DNA of 64,000 bases from Pseudomonas oryzihabitans (GTDB lineage: Bacteria > Pseudomonadota > Gammaproteobacteria > Pseudomonadales > Pseudomonadaceae): contig NZ_CP017024.1 of assembly GCF_014522265.1 (NCBI RefSeq), positions 717,501 to 781,500 of the forward strand, given 5' to 3'. Positions 19,257-27,688 of the stretch are shown piece after piece. Every line of letters starts with the position of its first letter. Position 1 is the first letter of the stretch. The translations under genes were made by a program, and so were the position numbers. Under the pieces are notes generated by a model. It made no database searches, was not told the origin of the DNA, and was given only the letters and a program-made list of their open reading frames with translations.

Positions 19257-19437
19257 CTCATCACCTGACGTTGCGAAGGATTAACCCGACTCGCGCCAGG
19301 GCTCCAGCAAGGGACCCCAAGCGCAGCGTTGAGGTTGCATTCCCAAGGCGTGACCCACTTCGACAAAAAACCGACAATTCTTGTCAGGACTGTCAAATTC
19401 CATGCCACTCGTCACTTTATACTGGCGAACTGGAACC

Positions 19438-19460
19438 ATTGAGGGTGTCCTATCCTCAAT
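19438..19460. promoter_or_regulatory. inverted repeat in the leader of the 19491 gene
   Basis: ATTGAGG at 19438-19444 and CCTCAAT at 19454-19460 form a perfect 7-bp dyad with a 9-base centre, 30 bases before the next start codon. A TATACT at 19418-19423 could be a -10 box upstream of it. It may be an operator or a leader hairpin; the direct TGTCA repeats at 19382 and 19391 are also notable. No binding protein can be named. Confidence 0.35.
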
Positions 19461-19490
19461 TAGCCAACTTAAATGGACGCAGGCACTCAC

Positions 19491-20012
19491 ATGGAACGTG
19501 ACATCAGCAAGATTCCGCTCATCAACGATTGGTCCTACCTGATCGCCCTGGAAACCGGCCTGTTCACCCGTGGTGAACTCAGCGGCGTGGTACTCAAGGC
19601 CCTCAATGACCAGGCTCGTCTGCTCTCCCGTCGCTACCTGGTGCAGAAGTCCAAGCTGGATGTGCGCAAGCTGTCGCCGGCCGAGACCGAGATCCTCGAT
19701 ACCCTCAGCGACACCGCCGCCAGTCTGAGACGCCGCCAGCGGCTGCCGCACAACATCGTCAAGAGCCTCAGAGCCGGCGGCCTGATCGCCGCGGTCGAGC
19801 GCAGCGTCTGCGCCTCGGGCATCCTGCAGTGCCACAACGGCTTCTACGAAGACGGCCTGGAGCCGGGCGCCTTCGAACAGATCGTCATGCGCCATCCGCA
19901 TGAATTCGGCGATCACGCCCGCCAGAGCGCCGCCCTCTATTTCGCCCAGGAACCCTTCGCCCTGGAACAGTCGCAAGACGTGCACGAACAGCCGCTGCAG
20001 GCCAGCGCCTGA
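19491..20012 (+). CDS. hypothetical protein
   Basis: A 173-residue soluble protein of unknown function, starting MERDISKIPLINDWSYLIALETG. An in-frame ATG six codons earlier (19473) is possible, but AGG is better spaced for 19491. The protein looks mostly helical, with a basic RRQRLPHNIVKSLRAGG segment in the middle and no signal or membrane region. Two Cys close together (SVCASGILQCHNGF) could be functional. It is divergent from the flavoprotein gene. I recognise no family. Confidence 0.75.
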   Translation: MERDISKIPLINDWSYLIALETGLFTRGELSGVVLKALNDQARLLSRRYLVQKSKLDVRKLSPAETEILDTLSDTAASLRRRQRLPHNIVKSLRAGGLIAAVERSVCASGILQCHNGFYEDGLEPGAFEQIVMRHPHEFGDHARQSAALYFAQEPFALEQSQDVHEQPLQASA

Positions 20013-20363
20013 TGAGCGAGGCGTACGCAACGACCGGGGCGGCCGGGAGGCCCCAGACCCCGATCGCCTGCGCGCGCCTCGCCGCCCCCGTTCCTTCTTG
20101 CAGTACCGCTTTTCCGGAGTCCTGGCGCATGACGCCCGCTTTCGCGCCGCTCAGCCCCCCATAGCGCCCCTGCCCTCGCCGGCCGACCGATCGCGCTGAT
20201 CGCGTCGGCTGTCGCCCTTTCGCTGCCGGTCCAGCCGGCAGCGGCCTTTGCCTGCGCGCGTCTCACGACGGGCGTTTCCGCCGATGCCGTCTGCGTCGCT
20301 GTCCGCCTGGAGTTCGCTCCCGGGCGGCGGCCGCGGCATGGGCCACGGCTGCGAGGAGCAGAC
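20013..20363. other. 351-base gap before the acyltransferase gene
   Basis: No supported gene. The sequence is very GC-rich with several short GC dyads (for example CGGTCC.. / ..CCGGCAGCGG around 20230) but no repeat family found elsewhere in the window. It probably carries the promoter and an untranslated leader for the acyltransferase; GAGGAG precedes its ATG. Confidence 0.4.
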
Positions 20364-21416
20364 ATGACCACCGCTCACGTCCCCCACGGACGCAACAACT
20401 TCGATTTCCTGAGATTCGCCGCGGCGTCCACCGTGGTGATCGGCCATGGCTTCTGGCTCTCGGGACACATCGGCGCCGAGCCGATCCTCAATTTCACCGG
20501 CTTTACCGACGCGGCCAATATCGCCGTCTATGTGTTCTTCGTGATCAGCGGCTTCCTGATCACGGCGTCCTTCCAGCGCAGTCGCAATCCCCTGGACTTC
20601 ATCCTCAAGCGCGCCCTGCGGATCTTTCCGGCGCTGATCGTCTCGGTGCTGTTCTCGGTGCTGGTGGTGGGCTGGCTCGCCACCAGTCGCGAGACGAGCG
20701 CCTACTTCAGCGATCGCCAGACCCTGGGCTTCTTCAAGAACATCCTGCTGATGACCCGCTTCGAGCTGCCCGGCGTCTTCACCGGCAATCCCTTTCCGGA
20801 CACGGTGAACGGCAGTTACTGGACCCTGCCCTACGAGGTGTTCATGTACCTGTCGCTGCTGATCATCGGCGTGCTGGGGCTGCTGACCCGCTCGGTGGTC
20901 ATGGCCACTCTGGTGGTGCTGGTGCTGGGCAACTTCCTGCTGCTGCCGCAGATGGGCGTCGCCAGTTTCGTGCTGCACAAGGTGTTCAGCCTGGGGATGT
21001 TCTTTTTCGCCGGCGCCCTGCTGCAACTCGCGGGGCCGCGCATCCCCTGGCGCCTGGATATCGCCCTGGCGCTCTGCCTGCTGTCGCTGGCGGCCATCGT
21101 CTGGCATATCCTGCCGGTGATCCACCTGGTGTCGCTGGCCTATGTGATCATCTACCTGGCCCAGGTGCAGGTACCGGTGCTGCACGGCTTCGGCCGCTTC
21201 GGCGACTATTCCTACGGCCTCTACCTGTTCAACTTCCCGGTCCAGCAACTGCTCATGCACTGGTTTCCCGACAGCTTCTCGCTGCCCGGCTTCCTGCTGG
21301 TGAGCTACGTCCTGACCCTGGGCTTCGCGGTGCTCTCCTGGCACCTGATCGAGGCGCCGGCGCTGAGATTCAAGCCGCGCCGCCAGGCCCCGACCGCGCC
21401 GGTGGCACCGGCCTGA
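20364..21416 (+). CDS. acyltransferase 3 family protein
   Basis: A 350-residue integral membrane acyltransferase of the OafA/NodX/YrhL type, with about ten helices. Characteristic features are NNFDFLRFAAASTVVIGHGF with the conserved His in helix 1, FFVISGFLITASF, the KRALRIFPAL segment after it, NGSYWTLPYEVFMY, and DYSYGLYLFNFPVQQ. These enzymes acylate sugars of lipopolysaccharide, exopolysaccharide or periplasmic glucans. No polysaccharide genes adjoin it. A clear paralogue lies at 53.9-55.0 kb. The GAGGAG before ATG supports this start. Confidence 0.92.
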   Translation: MTTAHVPHGRNNFDFLRFAAASTVVIGHGFWLSGHIGAEPILNFTGFTDAANIAVYVFFVISGFLITASFQRSRNPLDFILKRALRIFPALIVSVLFSVLVVGWLATSRETSAYFSDRQTLGFFKNILLMTRFELPGVFTGNPFPDTVNGSYWTLPYEVFMYLSLLIIGVLGLLTRSVVMATLVVLVLGNFLLLPQMGVASFVLHKVFSLGMFFFAGALLQLAGPRIPWRLDIALALCLLSLAAIVWHILPVIHLVSLAYVIIYLAQVQVPVLHGFGRFGDYSYGLYLFNFPVQQLLMHWFPDSFSLPGFLLVSYVLTLGFAVLSWHLIEAPALRFKPRRQAPTAPVAPA

Positions 21417-21435
21417 CCCCGGATGGCCGGTCGCC

Positions 21436-21813
21436 TCAGCCGAGGCGACCGGCGAGGGCGAAACCGGCCAGGGTCAACAGCAAGGATCCCAGCACATGGA
21501 TGGTGATGGTGAGCGCCGCCCAGCCCAGGCGACCGCTCTGCAGCAGCCCCACCACCTCGGCGGAAAAGGTCGAGAAGGTGGTGAAACCGCCGCAGAAGCC
21601 GGTCACCAGCAGCAATCGCCACTGGGCTTCCAGCCCCGGATAGCGGGAAAACAGTCCCAGCGCCAGACCGATGACGAAGCCGCCGACCAGGTTCACCAGC
21701 AGGGTGCCCAGGGGCAGCAGTGGGAACAGCGCATTCAGCCGCAGGCCGACCCACCAGCGACAGGCGCTGCCCAGGGCACCGCCAACCATCACCGCGAACA
21801 GCGCATAGGGCAT
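21436..21813 (-). CDS. crcB: fluoride exporter CrcB (Fluc)
   Basis: A 125-residue dual-topology membrane protein forming the Fluc fluoride channel. Four helices; the conserved [14 protein letters not shown] start, [15 protein letters not shown], and the signature [15 protein letters not shown] near residue 70-84 are all present. It starts 12 bases after the nhaA stop, so the two form an operon, and the antiporter may support fluoride/proton balance. I looked for a fluoride riboswitch before nhaA and did not find one. Confidence 0.95.
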   Translation of the reverse strand: MPYALFAVMVGGALGSACRWWVGLRLNALFPLLPLGTLLVNLVGGFVIGLALGLFSRYPGLEAQWRLLLVTGFCGGFTTFSTFSAEVVGLLQSGRLGWAALTITIHVLGSLLLTLAGFALAGRLG

Positions 21814-21825
21814 CTCAGGTTCCTC

Positions 21826-22995
21826 TCAACGACGGCGGGCGGCCAGGAGCAGGACGGCAATGCCGGCCAGGGCGGACAGCAGCGACCCCAGCAGCACGCC
21901 GATCTTGACCTCGTCGACCAGGAAGGGCGCACCCGGAAAGGCCAGGGCACCAATGAACAGACTCATGGTAAAGCCAATGCCGCAGAGTAGCGCCACGCCA
22001 TAGAGCTGTAGCCAGCTGGCACCTTCGGGCAGTCGCGCCAGACCGCTGCGGATGGCCAGCACCGCCATCAGCGTGATGCCTACCTGCTTGCCGAGAAACA
22101 GCCCCAGGGTCACACCCAGCGGGACCGGATCCAGCAGGTTGGCGGGCGACATCCCGGCCAGGGACACCCCGGCATTGGCGAAGCCGAACAGGGGCACGAT
22201 CAGAAAGGCCACCCAGGGGTGCAGCGCGGACTCCAGCCGGAGCAGCGGCGAGGCATCGTCGGCCTCGGTATCGCCCAGCGGAATGAACAGCGCCAGGATC
22301 ACCCCGGCCAGGGTCGCATGGATGCCCGAGCGCAGCATGCAGAACCACAGCAGCGCCCCGACCAGCAGATAGGGCAGCAGGGCGGTGACCTTGAGGCGAT
22401 TGAGCAGGAACAGCACGGCCACCAGACCGGCCGCGGCCAGCAGCATGGTGGTGGAGAGGTCGCTGGTATAGAACAGCGCGATGATCAGCACGGCGCCGAG
22501 GTCATCGAGGATCGCCAGCGCCGAGAGAAACACCTTGAGCGATGCCGGCACCCGCGAACCCAGCAGCGACAGCACACCGAGGGCGAAGGCGATGTCGGTG
22601 GCGGCGGGAATGGCCCAGCCGGCGAGCGTCTGGGAGTCGTGGCGATTGACCAGGGCATAGAGCAGCGCCGGCACCAGCATGCCGCCCAGGGCGGCGAGAC
22701 CCGGCAGGGCGCGATCGCCCCAGCTGGCGAGTTGGCCGACCGCCATCTCGCGCTTGATCTCCAGCCCCACCAGCAGGAAGAAGATGGCCATCAGGCCGTC
22801 GTTGATCCAGTGACCGAGCGAAAGGCCACCCACATACCAGTGCAGACTGGCGAAATAGCCGTCGGCCAGCGGCGAGTTGGCGACGATGAGGGCGATGGCC
22901 GCGGCCACCATCAGCACGATACCGCCGGCCGCTTCGGCGGCGCAGAAGCGATTGAGAAAGGCCAGGGCCTTGGCGGGGGAAGGCAGAGGTGACAT
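21826..22995 (-). CDS. nhaA: Na+/H+ antiporter NhaA
   Basis: A 389-residue inner-membrane antiporter (E. coli NhaA has 388). The start [17 protein letters not shown] at 22995 matches the family; an upstream ATG would add an unusual 15 residues. The ion-binding Asp pair is in AILDDLGAV (Asp164, Asp165), and the family segments [20 protein letters not shown] and [17 protein letters not shown] are present. It exports sodium at alkaline pH. Followed 12 bases later by crcB, and divergent from the HPP-CBS gene. Confidence 0.96.
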   Translation of the reverse strand: MSPLPSPAKALAFLNRFCAAEAAGGIVLMVAAAIALIVANSPLADGYFASLHWYVGGLSLGHWINDGLMAIFFLLVGLEIKREMAVGQLASWGDRALPGLAALGGMLVPALLYALVNRHDSQTLAGWAIPAATDIAFALGVLSLLGSRVPASLKVFLSALAILDDLGAVLIIALFYTSDLSTTMLLAAAGLVAVLFLLNRLKVTALLPYLLVGALLWFCMLRSGIHATLAGVILALFIPLGDTEADDASPLLRLESALHPWVAFLIVPLFGFANAGVSLAGMSPANLLDPVPLGVTLGLFLGKQVGITLMAVLAIRSGLARLPEGASWLQLYGVALLCGIGFTMSLFIGALAFPGAPFLVDEVKIGVLLGSLLSALAGIAVLLLAARRR

Positions 22996-23252
22996 GGGCA
23001 GCAGGACTCCGCGCGGCGGCCCGACCTGCGCTCGATTCAACCTGTCCTACCGCACGATTGCGGCGACACCCAGCCGATAATCCTACTACGGCAGCGCGGG
23101 TGGTCGCAGCAGAAAATCGCCTCACGGTGGCGGGCGCTCTGGGACGCCGCCTGGCCGCTTGCGGTGGCGGCCCGCGGTCTTCGCCGGTATTGCCAGGGCT
23201 CCGTACAGGGAGGACCATCAGCGCCCGCGTTCTGCCCAGCAGTTGCTAGCCC

Positions 23253-24416
23253 ATGCCCCAGGAACCCCTTACGCCGTCTCCCTCCCTCTTCGCCCGTCTG
23301 CTCCAGGGCCTGCGTGCCTTCTGGCCAGCGCCCTTGCCCATCGACGGTCGCGAACGCCTGCGCGCCAGCCTGGGCGCCGGCCTCGGCATCCTGCTCGCCG
23401 CGCTCCTGGCGGCCTGGTGGCTGGAAGGCCAGCCGGTGCATCAGCATGGCGCCCTGGCGCTGGCCCTGGTGGCGCCGCTGGGCGCCAGCGCCGTGCTGGT
23501 GTTCGCCCTGCCCTCCAGTCCGCTGGCGCAGCCCTGGTCGGTGGTGGGTGGCAATACCCTGTCGGCGCTGATCGGCATCGCCTGCGCGCTGTGGATTCCC
23601 GAAGCCAACCTGGCCGCCGCGGTGGCGGTTGCGCTGGCCATCGCCGCCATGTTCACGCTGCGCTGTCTGCACCCCCCGGGCGGCGCCTCGGCGCTGCTGA
23701 TGGTGCTGATCGGCGCCCAGGATTTCAGCTATGCCTGGAGTCCGGTGGCGCTGGACTCGCTGCTGCTGGTGAGTGCCGGCCTGCTCTACAACAACCTGAC
23801 CCGGCGCCCCTGGCCCCATGTGCCACGCCCGGCCGAGCCGAGCGGCGAGACGCGCCTGCAGCGCGCCGACCTGGACGCCGTGCTGGCGCGCTACAACCAG
23901 GTGCTGGACATCAGCCGCGACGACCTCGCCGAATTGCTCGAACAGGTGGAGGCGCGTGCCTACCAGCGCAAGATGGGCGAATTGCGCTGCGCCGATGTCA
24001 TGAGCCACGAACCGGTGACGGCCCGTGCCGAGATGCCGCTGCAGGAAGCCTGGGCGCTGATGCGCGCCCGCCGCATCAAGGCGCTGCCGGTGGTGGATCG
24101 CCAGGGCCATCTGCTGGGCATCGTCACCGTCGCCGACTTCATGCGGCAGATCGACCTGGACGTCCACGAAGGCCTCGGCTGGCGCCTGCGCTCGCTGGTC
24201 CGGCCGAAGGCCCGCCAGGACGAAAACAGCGTCGGCCACATCATGACCCGCACCGTGCGGGTGGCCAGCGCCGACCGCCTGCTGATCGACCTGGTGCCGG
24301 TGTTTTCCGAGAACGGCCACCGCCACATCCCCATCATCGATGGCTCGCGCCGCCTGGTCGGCATCATCACCCAGTCGGATCTGATCCGGGCGCTGTACCA
24401 GGCGGTGCGGGCCTAA
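23253..24416 (+). CDS. HPP family membrane protein with two CBS domains
   Basis: A 387-residue protein. Residues 30-185 carry four to five helices of the HPP family, including the LRCLHPPGGASALL motif that names it; relatives include nitrite transporters of plastids and cyanobacteria. A linker helix follows and then a pair of CBS domains at about 245-300 and 325-385 (DVMSHEPVTAR.., HIMTRTVRVAS..), which usually bind adenine nucleotides and gate the partner domain. The transported solute is unknown. It is divergent from nhaA-crcB. Confidence 0.9.
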   Translation: MPQEPLTPSPSLFARLLQGLRAFWPAPLPIDGRERLRASLGAGLGILLAALLAAWWLEGQPVHQHGALALALVAPLGASAVLVFALPSSPLAQPWSVVGGNTLSALIGIACALWIPEANLAAAVAVALAIAAMFTLRCLHPPGGASALLMVLIGAQDFSYAWSPVALDSLLLVSAGLLYNNLTRRPWPHVPRPAEPSGETRLQRADLDAVLARYNQVLDISRDDLAELLEQVEARAYQRKMGELRCADVMSHEPVTARAEMPLQEAWALMRARRIKALPVVDRQGHLLGIVTVADFMRQIDLDVHEGLGWRLRSLVRPKARQDENSVGHIMTRTVRVASADRLLIDLVPVFSENGHRHIPIIDGSRRLVGIITQSDLIRALYQAVRA

Positions 24417-24486
24417 CCGCATTCAACTGCCCTCGGCTGGGGCTCTGCAGCGAACCTCGCCGCGTTTTCGCCGTCTCAAAGGCACT

Positions 24487-24505
24487 GTCGCCCATTCCGG
24501 GCGAC
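24487..24505 (+). terminator. short GC hairpin between the HPP-CBS gene and a lipoprotein gene
   Basis: GTCGCCC at 24487-24493 pairs with GGGCGAC at 24499-24505 around a 5-base loop. No T tract follows. It may be a weak terminator or a leader hairpin of the lipoprotein gene 18 bases downstream. Confidence 0.35.
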
Positions 24506-24522
24506 CTGCCAGGAATGTTCGG

Positions 24523-24954
24523 ATGAAAACCGGTCCCTCTCGCGCCTCCCCGTTCTCCGCGCCTCGTGCGCTGCTCGCCAGCCTGGTCCTGGGCGGCGGT
24601 CTGCTGCTCGCGGGCTGCGCCGGCAATCCGCCGACCGCGCAGATGGCCGTGACCCAGTCGGCCGTCAACGAAGCCGTGAGCGGCGGCGGCAACCAGTTCG
24701 CTCCGATCGAGACCAAGTCGGCCCAGGACAAGTGGACCCAGGCCCAGGCGGCCTTGTCCAACGAGAAGTACGACGAAGCCAAGCAACTGGCCGAGCAGGC
24801 CGAGTGGGATGCCCGCCTGGCGACCCGCAAGACCCAGGCCGCCAAGGCCGCGGCGGCGCTGCAGGATGCCCAGAACAGCATCCAGCAGATCCGTGAGGAA
24901 GGTCAGATCAACCTGCAGCTGCAACAGAATCTACAGAAAAAGGTGCAGCAGTAA
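24523..24954 (+). CDS. DUF4398 lipoprotein
   Basis: A 143-residue outer-membrane or periplasmic lipoprotein. The signal has a hydrophobic core and lipobox LLAGC near residue 29. The mature part is mainly helical and Gln/Ala-rich: KSAQDKWTQAQAALSNEKYDEAKQLAEQAEWDARLA, a TPR-like helix pair typical of DUF4398, then a long coiled coil ending in Gln-rich QLQQNLQKKVQQ. In Pseudomonas such proteins are usually encoded beside a second one and an OmpA-like protein; here the second follows but no OmpA-like gene does. Confidence 0.85.
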   Translation: MKTGPSRASPFSAPRALLASLVLGGGLLLAGCAGNPPTAQMAVTQSAVNEAVSGGGNQFAPIETKSAQDKWTQAQAALSNEKYDEAKQLAEQAEWDARLATRKTQAAKAAAALQDAQNSIQQIREEGQINLQLQQNLQKKVQQ

Positions 24955-24983
24955 GGCTGCCCGCTCTCTTGAAGGACGAAACC

Positions 24984-25373
24984 ATGCGTAAACGTTTTCT
25001 GCTCCCGCTGATGTCGGCGCTGACCCTGACCCTGGCCGCCTGCGCCACCCCGCCCAACCCCAATCTGGAAAAGGCGCGCAACGACTACGCCGCCCTCGAA
25101 TCCCAGCCCCAGGCCACCCAGCTGGCGGCACTGGAAACCAAGGATGCCGGCACCTGGCTGGCCAAGACCGACAAGGCCTACAAGGACGGTGAGAACGAGC
25201 GCACCGTCGACCAGTTGGCCTACCTGACCCAGCAACGCATCCAGACCGCCATGCAGACCATCAAGCTGCGCATGGCCGAGGTCGAGCTGAAGAAGGTCGA
25301 CGCCCAGCGCGGCGAAACCCGCCTGAACACCCGCACCGAGCAGCTGCAGCAACTGCAGAAGGCGATCAAGTAA
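24984..25373 (+). CDS. DUF4398-type lipoprotein, second copy
   Basis: A 129-residue lipoprotein with lipobox TLAAC at about residue 20. The ATG at 24984 has AAGGA seven bases upstream; an earlier TTG is less likely. The mature part begins TPPNPNLEKARNDYAALES and has the same helical, Gln-rich composition as its neighbour, including KIKLRMAEVEL-type heptads. It sits 29 bases after the first lipoprotein gene, so they form an operon. The cellular role is unknown; envelope localisation is inferred from the signal. Confidence 0.85.
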   Translation: MRKRFLLPLMSALTLTLAACATPPNPNLEKARNDYAALESQPQATQLAALETKDAGTWLAKTDKAYKDGENERTVDQLAYLTQQRIQTAMQTIKLRMAEVELKKVDAQRGETRLNTRTEQLQQLQKAIK

Positions 25374-25384
25374 GGTCGCGCGTC

Positions 25385-25405
25385 GCGGAGCCCCAGGGGC
25401 TCCGC
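25385..25405. terminator. hairpin between convergent genes
   Basis: GCGGAGCCC at 25385-25393 pairs with GGGCTCCGC at 25397-25405 over a 3-base loop. It lies between two convergent transcription units and could end both, though no T tract is seen on either side. Confidence 0.5.
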
Positions 25406-25418
25406 AACCACCCTCCCC

Positions 25419-27080
25419 TCAGCCGTCCTGACGGCGAAGGCGCCCAGCCGATTCGGCCTGCCCCGCAGACTTGCCCAGGCGATCCTGCTGCACCAGATAG
25501 CGCTCCAGTGCCTCCAGATCGGTGATGGCGGTCTCCCGTCGATTGCTGCCGTCCCTGAGCAGGGCTGCGCCATCGCCGCCGTCGGCGAGGAAACTGTTAG
25601 CTACTATCCGATAGCGGCGATCGTCGGCCAGCGCTTCGCCATTCAGGCGAATGCTGCCCGGTACGACGCGCTGCCCGACCGGGCGACGTCCATCCCATAC
25701 ATAGGTGAAGCCTTCCGATACCTGCAGTGGCCTGGCGTCAGGATCGCGACTCCATTGCTGCTCCAGCAGCTCGCGCAGCTGGGCGCCGGTCAGATCGATC
25801 AGGGTCAGGGTGTTGGCGAAGGGCTGGCAGCTGGCGAGCTGAGCATAGGTCAAGCGCGACTGCCCGGGCACCAGGGCCAGTTCGTTGCGGATGCCGCCGC
25901 TGTTCATCAGGGCGATCTGGGCACCTTGATCGCGAACGGCCGCCAACTGGGCATCGGCGATGAGATCACCCAGGGCACTTTCTCCAGCGGTGTCGTAGCG
26001 CGGCTCCAGACGGGATACACCCAGGCGGGCAATCGGACGCTCCAGCACCGTCTTGCTGCGGGCCACGACCCCGGCGACCCAGGCCGCCAGTTGCGGATCC
26101 GGCGGATAGTGCCCCGGGACCACCGGCAGGTTTTCCATCTGAACCCCTGTCACACGTCGCTGGTGCGGATCGATCTGCAGGCTCACATGGCTGACCAGCT
26201 GACCATAGGCGCCGCCCTGGAATACCGGCATCCGGCCTACATGGCAGGTATAGGCCTTGTGACTATGGGCGCTGGCGACCAGGTCGATGGCAGGGTCCAG
26301 GCGCTTTACCACCTCGACGATCGGCCCCTGGAGGTCCTGGCAATCAGGACCTCCCGCCAGGCTGGTACCGCCCTGGTGGATGATGGCGACGATGGCGTCA
26401 ACCTTTCGAGCCTTCAGCTCGGGAATCACTGCATTGATGCTATCCGCCTCGTCCGTCACCTTGAGCCCGGCCAGCCCCTTCGGCGAGACCACCTGGTCCA
26501 GCGCCTTGAGCACGGCCCCAACGAAGGCGATCTTCTGCCCGTGGGCCTGGAGGATGCGATAGGCCGGGAACAACGGCTGGTTGGTGCGCGCGTCCAGCAG
26601 GTTGGCCGCTAGATAGGGAAAGCGCGTGCCCTGCCAGCGCGGCTCGAACTGGCAGGCCTTGGCTGGTCGGCTGGAATCGCAGCCGCCCCGGACCTGGCGC
26701 AGCAGCTCGGCCTGGCCATTGTCCAGCTCGTGATTGCCCACCGCCGAGAGTTGCAGGCCGAGCAGGTTCATGGCCTGCAGGGTGGGTTCGTCGGCCCACA
26801 GCGCGGAGACCGCAGGACTCGCGCCGATCAGATCGCCACTGCCGATCACCAGGGTCTGGGGATCCTCCTGGCGGAGGTGATCGATGAGCCCGCCGACGTT
26901 GGCGATACCGCCCATGAGCTGTCCCTTGCGTCCCTGGTCGAACAGCGCCGGATTGGGTTCCAGATAGCCGTGGAAGTCGTTGATCAGGGCCAGGTTGACC
27001 GTGACCGGTTGGGACGGTGGGCTGGCACAGCCGGTGAGTAGCAGGGCCAGAGCAAGAGACGCGGGGAAACGAAGCAACAT
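25419..27080 (-). CDS. 5'-nucleotidase / metallophosphatase lipoprotein (UshA family)
   Basis: A 553-residue exported enzyme with a lipoprotein signal (lipobox LLLTGC, Cys near residue 18), so probably anchored at the outer membrane. N-terminal calcineurin-like phosphoesterase domain: LINDFHGYLEP, GSGDLIGASP, VGNHELDNG and AHSHKAYTC supply the metal ligands. C-terminal 5'-nucleotidase domain from about residue 345 with NSGGIRNEL and NSFLADGGDGA. The family removes phosphate from nucleotides or splits UDP-sugars in the periplasm. It is divergent from a complete exbD-tonB-receptor-exbB operon, which suggests a joint role in nutrient capture. Confidence 0.9.
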   Translation of the reverse strand: MLLRFPASLALALLLTGCASPPSQPVTVNLALINDFHGYLEPNPALFDQGRKGQLMGGIANVGGLIDHLRQEDPQTLVIGSGDLIGASPAVSALWADEPTLQAMNLLGLQLSAVGNHELDNGQAELLRQVRGGCDSSRPAKACQFEPRWQGTRFPYLAANLLDARTNQPLFPAYRILQAHGQKIAFVGAVLKALDQVVSPKGLAGLKVTDEADSINAVIPELKARKVDAIVAIIHQGGTSLAGGPDCQDLQGPIVEVVKRLDPAIDLVASAHSHKAYTCHVGRMPVFQGGAYGQLVSHVSLQIDPHQRRVTGVQMENLPVVPGHYPPDPQLAAWVAGVVARSKTVLERPIARLGVSRLEPRYDTAGESALGDLIADAQLAAVRDQGAQIALMNSGGIRNELALVPGQSRLTYAQLASCQPFANTLTLIDLTGAQLRELLEQQWSRDPDARPLQVSEGFTYVWDGRRPVGQRVVPGSIRLNGEALADDRRYRIVANSFLADGGDGAALLRDGSNRRETAITDLEALERYLVQQDRLGKSAGQAESAGRLRRQDG

Positions 27081-27141
27081 GAAAGAACTCCGGGCAAGAA
27101 CCTCAGGCTAGAGCGGGCGGCTCTACACAGGGCGGGGCAGC

Positions 27142-27161
27142 ATGACGAGCTTTTATGACAG
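27142..27161 (-). promoter_or_regulatory. weak Pho-box-like sequence upstream of the nucleotidase
   Basis: Read on the minus strand: CTGTCATAAAAGCTCGTCAT, 62 bases before the nucleotidase ATG. The first half matches the PhoB half-site CTGTCAT exactly and the AAAA spacer fits, but the second half (TCGTCAT) is displaced by two bases and has two mismatches. Phosphate control would make sense for a nucleotidase. This is a candidate only. Confidence 0.3.
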
Positions 27162-27278
27162 TTCCTGCTCGTCCAGAAAGTGACGCCAAACTGTCAGCGC
27201 AACGCAAGAAATCGGTCGCGGAAGCGTCAAGGACGGTTGTTAGGGTCTCCGGCTTCCGACCAACGGTAGACCCCGACC

Positions 27279-27686
27279 ATGAAAGCCTGGGACGAACCCA
27301 AGAAGCGCAAAGCCCATATCGAACTCATTCCGATGATCGATGTGATGATGTTCCTGCTGGTGTTTTTCGTACTCATCAGCCTCAACGTGATTCCCGCCCT
27401 GGGCATCAAGACCCAATTGCCAGGCGCCAGCAGCGCCGTGCAACTCAAACCACAGAACAAGGCCATCGTCACCCTGGCCGCCAGCGGCGATCTGCAGCTC
27501 GATGGCGAGCCCCTGACCCTGGCCGAGTTGCCCGGGCGACTCGAGGCGCAAGCCAAGCCCGACAGCCAGACCACCATCATCATCAACGGCGACAAGGCGG
27601 TCGCCATCGAGCGACTGGTGGAGGTTATGGACAGCCTCCGCCAGGGTGGCTTCAACGCCATCTCCATCGCCACCCGCAAGCCCTGA
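27279..27686 (+). CDS. exbD: biopolymer transporter ExbD
   Basis: A 135-residue inner-membrane protein with one N-terminal helix (about residues 17-38) and a periplasmic domain. The essential proton-handling Asp is Asp21 in IPMIDVMMFLLVFFV, matching Asp25 of E. coli ExbD. With ExbB it forms the proton channel that energises TonB. It is the first gene of an exbD-tonB-receptor-exbB operon; tonB starts two bases after its stop. The ribosome site is weak. Confidence 0.93.
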   Translation: MKAWDEPKKRKAHIELIPMIDVMMFLLVFFVLISLNVIPALGIKTQLPGASSAVQLKPQNKAIVTLAASGDLQLDGEPLTLAELPGRLEAQAKPDSQTTIIINGDKAVAIERLVEVMDSLRQGGFNAISIATRKP

Positions 27687-27688
27687 CC

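Noticed and set aside
22996-23252. Fluoride riboswitch upstream of nhaA-crcB
   Set aside because: I looked for the GGCGAUGG..UUCGCC pattern on the minus strand and found only weak fragments. A covariance-model scan would settle this.
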